Positions 59,995 through 64,000 of a stretch of DNA of 64,000 nucleotides are shown piece by piece (position 1 is the first letter of the stretch; every line of letters starts with the position of its first letter). The position numbers and the translations under genes were made by a program. The notes below the pieces were generated by a model. The model made no database searches. It was not told the origin of the DNA and saw only the letters and a list, made by a program, of their open reading frames with translations. The stretch is taken from contig BGKB01000173.1 of assembly GCA_003116975.1 (NCBI GenBank), positions 62,001 to 126,000 of the forward strand, given 5' to 3'. Source of the stretch: Aurantiochytrium sp. KH105 (taxonomy: Eukaryota > Sar > Bigyra > Thraustochytrida > Thraustochytriidae).

Positions 59995-61431
59995 TGCCGT
60001 GGCGGCCGGGGCGGGCGCAGACGTCGCTCCACGGCCATTTGGAAAACCTCCGCCGCCTCGTGCCCCGGACAGCGCCGCCCCGGAGATTTCGCGCGGCGGC
60101 CAGGAAGGCGGCCAATTTCCAGAGCTGAGGCCAGCAAGAACGCGACCGACAGCGCAAATTTGGTTGATCAATCGACCAACCAGGCATGGCAAGCGGTCGT
60201 CCACTTCCCCCAACCAACCAACAACTTGCAGATACACGAGACCTAACATAAGCAAGGTTTTCGTCGTGAAGGCCAACTCCAGTGACAGTGAGAGAGCGAG
60301 CGAAAGCTGTTCCAGGTTGCCAGCGGGGCGACGACAATGCAATAGCTTGCGCTAGGAAAGCACTAGGCCACAGCATATTCACCGCCTCGCGCTGGACCGT
60401 CTGTCGACATTGTGAGAGGCGGTGCCCCCCACACGATGAAATCCCCACAGCGAGGACCGGTGTGGGGTCGCGCGCTACTTGGCAAATGGTTGTGTCTGGC
60501 TCGCATCACAACGCAGGCGGGCGAACGAACGAACGAACGAATCACCAAGTTGGCAGCTGCAGGCAGCAAGTATACCTACGATAGAAAGAAAACGAAAATG
60601 AATGAAAGGAATAAAAGGAATCAACAAAAGGCGGCTGGCAATCAATCACCCCTGGCAGCCTCGTGACTCCCCCCACGATGAAATCACCACCTCTGACCAT
60701 CCAACAGACGCTCTCGAATCATTTTGCCAAACAAACGAAAACATCGATCGATCGATCAATCGGCCGGGGATCGTTCTCCGCCGCCGCGCCGCCTCACTTC
60801 TTCTCACTCACCGTCTCCACCGACAGTAGCCGTCCAAACCGCAAGGCCTCCGTCCCCGCGTGGCGATCCAACTGCAACGACCCTCATCATCAGCGTCCAG
60901 GCACACCCCCTCTGCGCAGAACGTGGAAGAGCCGCCAGCCAGGGGGCCCCCCAGATGAGCCATAGCCGGCGAGCCAGCAATAAACTGGCTGCCCCGAGCG
61001 TCCCTGGACCCATCCTCCCGTATAGAGATCCTCACGAGCACGAGGTGAACCGGGCCTCTCTGCCGTTCTAGTTGGCAAGCAGGCCCACGCCCAATCGCTC
61101 GCGATTTTCCTCTCGCAGTCTCTGCAGCTGCCACTTACAGACGGAGAGCGTCACCTCTCGTCGCGTCGCCGCGTGCTGCATCGCGTCGCCTCGCGGCGCC
61201 TCGCGAGCGTTACTAACGTGTGCGTGTGCGCGGCACGTCGCTTCGCGTCCGCCGCCGCTTTCGGCTGCTTGCCGCTGCGGCGGGACGCGAAGACAGACGC
61301 GCTGCAAGCATCCATCGCACGACGCACAAACGGCCAACATGTCGAAAGAATAAAGAGCGGCGGCGGATCAAAGAATAAGGAGCAGAGCAAGCGTCGCTTC
61401 CGCCGGTTCGCCGCCCGCCCAGAGGGCTGAC

Positions 61432-63021
61432 TCACGAAACCGGCACCCCCGGAATCTCGGCGGCCTCGTGCGTTTCGACAGCTTTGTCGTCGCCACCGAC
61501 GGGCTTGTCCGGATCCGCGGCATTGAGCGCGCCCGCGTCAGCAAGAGCCTGGATTTCCTCCTTGGTGCGCAGGTGCACGCGCCGTAAGTGAGACTTGAGA
61601 TTCGATTTGTGACTCGAGCGCTTTCCGCAAGCCGGGCACTTGAAGGGCGCCAGGCGCTGATGCACCGTGCGAAAGTGATTGCGGAGGTTGCTCCGCTGCG
61701 AAAAGCTCTTCTCGCAGACCGAACACGTATACGGCCGTCGGCCCTCGTGCACAGTCGCCACGTGTACCGTCAAGCTCTTCTTTTCCGAAAATGATCTTTC
61801 GCAACGTGTGCACGTGTAGTCTCGGCGTTTATCGTGCACGTTGCGCACGTGCACCTGCAGAGTTTCTGGCAGCGCAAATGCTTTATCGCACTGCTCACAC
61901 TTGTGATCCCGCCTTCGCTGGTGGATCGTCCGAACGTGGCGGTTGAGATGAGATTGATTCGAGAACAGTTTGCCGCACGTGCCACATGCGTGCTGGCTCA
62001 GTCTCTTGGCGGGGTGTTCCTTGTGGATGTGCCGCACAAGGTCTTTCGGGCTTGAAAACGTCTTGTGGCACTCCTCGCAAACGTGGCTGTGCTCCAGCCT
62101 CACATGCGTGAGAAAGACGCTGTGATTGGGTGCGCTCGTGCCGCAAATCGGGCACGTGACAGGCCCATCTGCCACGCTTCCCAGCATCACCTCGAGCTCT
62201 TCGGCGGTCGGCGTGCGGTCAATCTCTGCAGTCTCTTTCGTGCTTCCGGCAGCGCCCGATTCAGGCATGGCTTGCGCATTTGCAACCGATTCTTGATCTT
62301 GCTTGTGCTGATCCGCATTCATGACCAAGGAATGATCTTGCGCAGGACTGCGCGGCTGTAGCAACGACAGCGATGCCCGAGAAACATGCGGCTGCTCCTG
62401 CTCTTGCTGCTGCTGCTTCTGCTGCGATTCCTGTTGCTTTGCCCTCAAAGTCTTGGCCAAAGCTGATGTGCTGCTCGGCGGTTGTGCCGCGATGAATTGA
62501 GCGTCGATGCCAAGCGCTCTTGACAAGTCGCTGTGCGCCAGAGTATTATTGCCGGCATCCCTTGCACGCTGCGCAATGCGTGGACGCTTCCTTGAAGGCC
62601 CGGCTTCTGCAGCAGCTGCAGCGGTTAGGTCTAACAGCGATGACGACAAAGGTTCTTTGTTTGGACCATAGTGGCCGGCATTGTACGAAGCGCTTGCACT
62701 ATTGTCTGCAGGCGCATTTCCTTCCGTGTGAACAGACTGCCGCGCGACGCTCTGCCTTCCGGCTTCCGTCAAAGCTGGAGTTCTCGTCGTCGTCGTCGTA
62801 GCTGCCGTCGTCGTCGTCGTCGTTGTTGTTGTCGACGGCGTTGTCGCCGCATCCCCAGCGTGACGTTGCGTTTGGACGCCCAAGTGACCCGACAAGGCGC
62901 GGTCGCCGTTCTGGTCTCGATCAGCAGACGTGGGCCGCCCTTCTGAGGCTACCAGCTCAGCCGAGGCAGCTCCGCGGGCCGCCGCGCGGGTCGAGACCTT
63001 GTCCTTAGCGGCGGCAACCAT
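61432..63021 (-). CDS. C2H2 zinc-finger protein, seven fingers
   Basis: A 529-residue protein from the ATG at 63021 (AACCATTAT on the plus strand). Residues 1-285 are disordered, with Thr runs (coded by a GTC/GTT repeat at 62783-62840) and Gln/Glu runs. About 289-480 hold seven C2H2 fingers: CPIC, CEEC, CGTC, CEQC, CTRC, CSVC and CPAC begin successive Cys pairs, each followed by a spaced His pair such as HVRTIH or HVRNVH. The linkers have four to six residues and lack the classic TGEKP, but contain basic residues, so DNA binding is likely. A short acidic C-terminus follows. It is probably a nuclear transcription factor; target unknown. The gene is upstream of RAD51 on the same strand, 467 bases from its stop. 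Confidence 0.85.
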   Translation of the reverse strand: MVAAAKDKVSTRAAARGAASAELVASEGRPTSADRDQNGDRALSGHLGVQTQRHAGDAATTPSTTTTTTTTTAATTTTTRTPALTEAGRQSVARQSVHTEGNAPADNSASASYNAGHYGPNKEPLSSSLLDLTAAAAAEAGPSRKRPRIAQRARDAGNNTLAHSDLSRALGIDAQFIAAQPPSSTSALAKTLRAKQQESQQKQQQQEQEQPHVSRASLSLLQPRSPAQDHSLVMNADQHKQDQESVANAQAMPESGAAGSTKETAEIDRTPTAEELEVMLGSVADGPVTCPICGTSAPNHSVFLTHVRLEHSHVCEECHKTFSSPKDLVRHIHKEHPAKRLSQHACGTCGKLFSNQSHLNRHVRTIHQRRRDHKCEQCDKAFALPETLQVHVRNVHDKRRDYTCTRCERSFSEKKSLTVHVATVHEGRRPYTCSVCEKSFSQRSNLRNHFRTVHQRLAPFKCPACGKRSSHKSNLKSHLRRVHLRTKEEIQALADAGALNAADPDKPVGGDDKAVETHEAAEIPGVPVS

Positions 63022-63489
63022 TATTCTTTCTTTCCCTTCCGAGTTTGTTTTCTAACTACAAGGGAATCCGATGTTGGAACTCGACTACTACGTGACGACA
63101 AAAGATGATCAATCTCATCGTGTATTCTAATTCGCAGCGTGCATGGCTGACTTTGCACTTGCAGAATTCCCGTTCTCCTCTTCTTGCAAGCTGGCCGAAA
63201 GCAACAGGTCGTATACCTTGCCGCACGTAGGAAAGCCTATCACTCCATCAAGCCAAAGCAAGCCTCGTTATAGTTGTTTATTTTTTTACCGTGAACAGCC
63301 AAGATGATAAAGCGTGCGCAAGACTTTCAGTTGTGCCTCCTTTCCTGCCGCTAAAAACAAACAAACAAACAAAAACGCAACCACAAGTCACAAGCACAAT
63401 ACATTTTCTGGGTTTTGAAAGAAAGGAAGAATCAATGCTGACGCACATCGTCCAAAGCGGGCAAAAACTCCCACAATCACCATTTCGAA
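63022..63489. other. Intergenic region between the zinc-finger gene and RAD51
   Basis: About 470 bases containing the zinc-finger promoter and the RAD51 3' end. TTTATT at 63277-63282 would read AATAAA for RAD51, about 210 bases past its stop. A CAAA tetramer run lies at 63356-63372. Confidence 0.4.
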
Positions 63490-64000
63490 TCAGTCCGAGG
63501 CGTCAGCAATGCCGGCACCCGTAATGGCAAAGGTCGCGTCTGCCTCTGCGAGGGTTGGGGAGTCAATCACCTTGCAAATGCGCGTCTCGCCACGACCCTT
63601 GCGAAGCTTGAGTCGAGTCTGCGAAGCATGTGCGATGATGTTGCCGCCAATCGGCCGCATGGTGTCGCCGGCAAAAACGCCCGAGTCCGGGCTCGCAACC
63701 ACCTGGTTGGTGATAACGACAGCCGCTCCATACTCGTTGGCCAATCGTTGCAGCTGGCGCATAAACTGCGCAAGGTTCTGCTGCCGCTCCGCAAGCTCGC
63801 CGCGACCCTGATAGTCTGTACGAAAGAGCGCCGTTGCGCTGTCCACGATAATGAGAGCATACCTGCTCTCGGCCATCATGGCAGACGCCTGCGCGAGAAG
63901 CTGCATCTGGTGCTCGGAGTTCTGCGCGCGGGCCACAGCAACATTGTCGAGAACGTCCTCGACACTGAGTCCAAAGCGCTCGGCGATCTTGGTGAGGTTC
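63490..64000 (-). CDS. RAD51: RAD51 recombinase, C-terminal part (5' end outside the window)
   Basis: About 169 residues are visible and the frame stays open to the window edge. [20 protein letters not shown], the Walker B strand [37 protein letters not shown], the loop L2 region [18 protein letters not shown] and [25 protein letters not shown] match eukaryotic RAD51. [13 protein letters not shown] with [11 protein letters not shown] favours RAD51 over DMC1, which usually reads PAGGHVLAHA. It forms filaments on single-stranded DNA and drives strand exchange in homologous recombination. The Walker A region is outside the window. No intron in the visible part. Confidence 0.93.
   Translation of the reverse strand, partial: NLTKIAERFGLSVEDVLDNVAVARAQNSEHQMQLLAQASAMMAESRYALIIVDSATALFRTDYQGRGELAERQQNLAQFMRQLQRLANEYGAAVVITNQVVASPDSGVFAGDTMRPIGGNIIAHASQTRLKLRKGRGETRICKVIDSPTLAEADATFAITGAGIADASD

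Larger units (their letters stand above)
55100..61431. other. 6.3-kb simple-sequence region with no supported gene
   Basis: Open frames up to about 450 residues exist on both strands but are low complexity, mutually overlapping and rich in Arg/Ala/Ser/Pro or in repeat products such as HisProSerIle runs. Contents include GAGC/GCTC tetramers (55728-55742, 58668-58690), CTTG-type repeats near 55850-55930, CATT (56463-56491), CAGA (56623-56648), AAAG (57052-57107), CATC runs (58848-58955) and a 16-bp triplicate (59947-59994). The first 500 bases are extremely GC-rich and probably include the PAS-like gene's leader. No tRNA or rRNA signature noticed. Confidence 0.6.

Noticed and set aside
60430-60700. 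Box C/D snoRNA candidates at two CGATGAAATC sites
   Set aside because: The motif deviates from RTGATGA, and no paired C'/D' boxes or terminal stem were found.
63490-64000. DMC1 rather than RAD51
   Set aside because: The motifs [13 protein letters not shown] and [11 protein letters not shown] match RAD51 better than DMC1.

Overview
The window looks like nuclear DNA from a GC-rich, intron-poor heterotroph with a cilium or flagellum. A stramenopile of the labyrinthulomycete (thraustochytrid) kind fits best, but this is an inference. The support is long single-exon genes for eukaryote-only families (TRAPPC13, ELMOD, ROCO, RAD51, Sec14, a heterotrimeric G-gamma candidate), IQ/MORN/WW proteins typical of ciliates and flagellates, an ADCY10-like soluble cyclase, and a Crinkler-type (CR) kinase gene of the sort known from oomycetes and their kin. 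Only one intron is clearly needed, a 136-bp GT-AG intron in the Sec14 gene.

Layout. 1-3.9 kb: simple-sequence DNA without a convincing gene. 3.9-9.7 kb: three plus-strand genes (MPAB/Lcp-type oxygenase, a UFD1-UBX-UBA protein, a G-gamma-like protein). 10.5-14.2 kb: minus-strand mitochondrial double-FKBP and TRAPPC13. 14.45-16.44 kb: an intact-looking DNA transposon with perfect 29-bp terminal inverted repeats, sitting in the gap between the divergent TRAPPC13 and MORN genes. 16.8-27.7 kb: MORN protein, mitochondrial carrier, Sec14 protein (minus strand) and a thiolase-like protein. 27.8-37.3 kb: two very large head-to-head genes, one an IQ-motif protein of unknown role, the other a 1812-residue IQ/WW/B-box protein. 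37.6-42.8 kb: a 1725-residue soluble adenylyl cyclase with NTPase, PH and GNAT acetyltransferase regions. 44.5-47.3 kb: a divergent pair, 3beta-HSD-like dehydrogenase and ELMO-domain protein. 47.5-51.7 kb: a small accessory-looking patch with a CR-type kinase and a broken ROCO-TIR gene. 52.7-55.1 kb: a polyglutamine-rich PAS-like protein. 55.1-61.4 kb: a 6-kb simple-sequence stretch without a supportable gene. 61.4-64 kb: a seven-finger C2H2 protein and the 3' part of RAD51.

No operon logic applies. Possible common themes are signalling (cyclase, G-gamma, Sec14, PAS-like), membrane traffic (TRAPPC13, ELMOD) and ciliary or cytoskeletal scaffolds (MORN and IQ proteins). The most unusual item is the cyclase-NTPase-PH-GNAT fusion, which would place cAMP synthesis and an acetyltransferase on one polypeptide.
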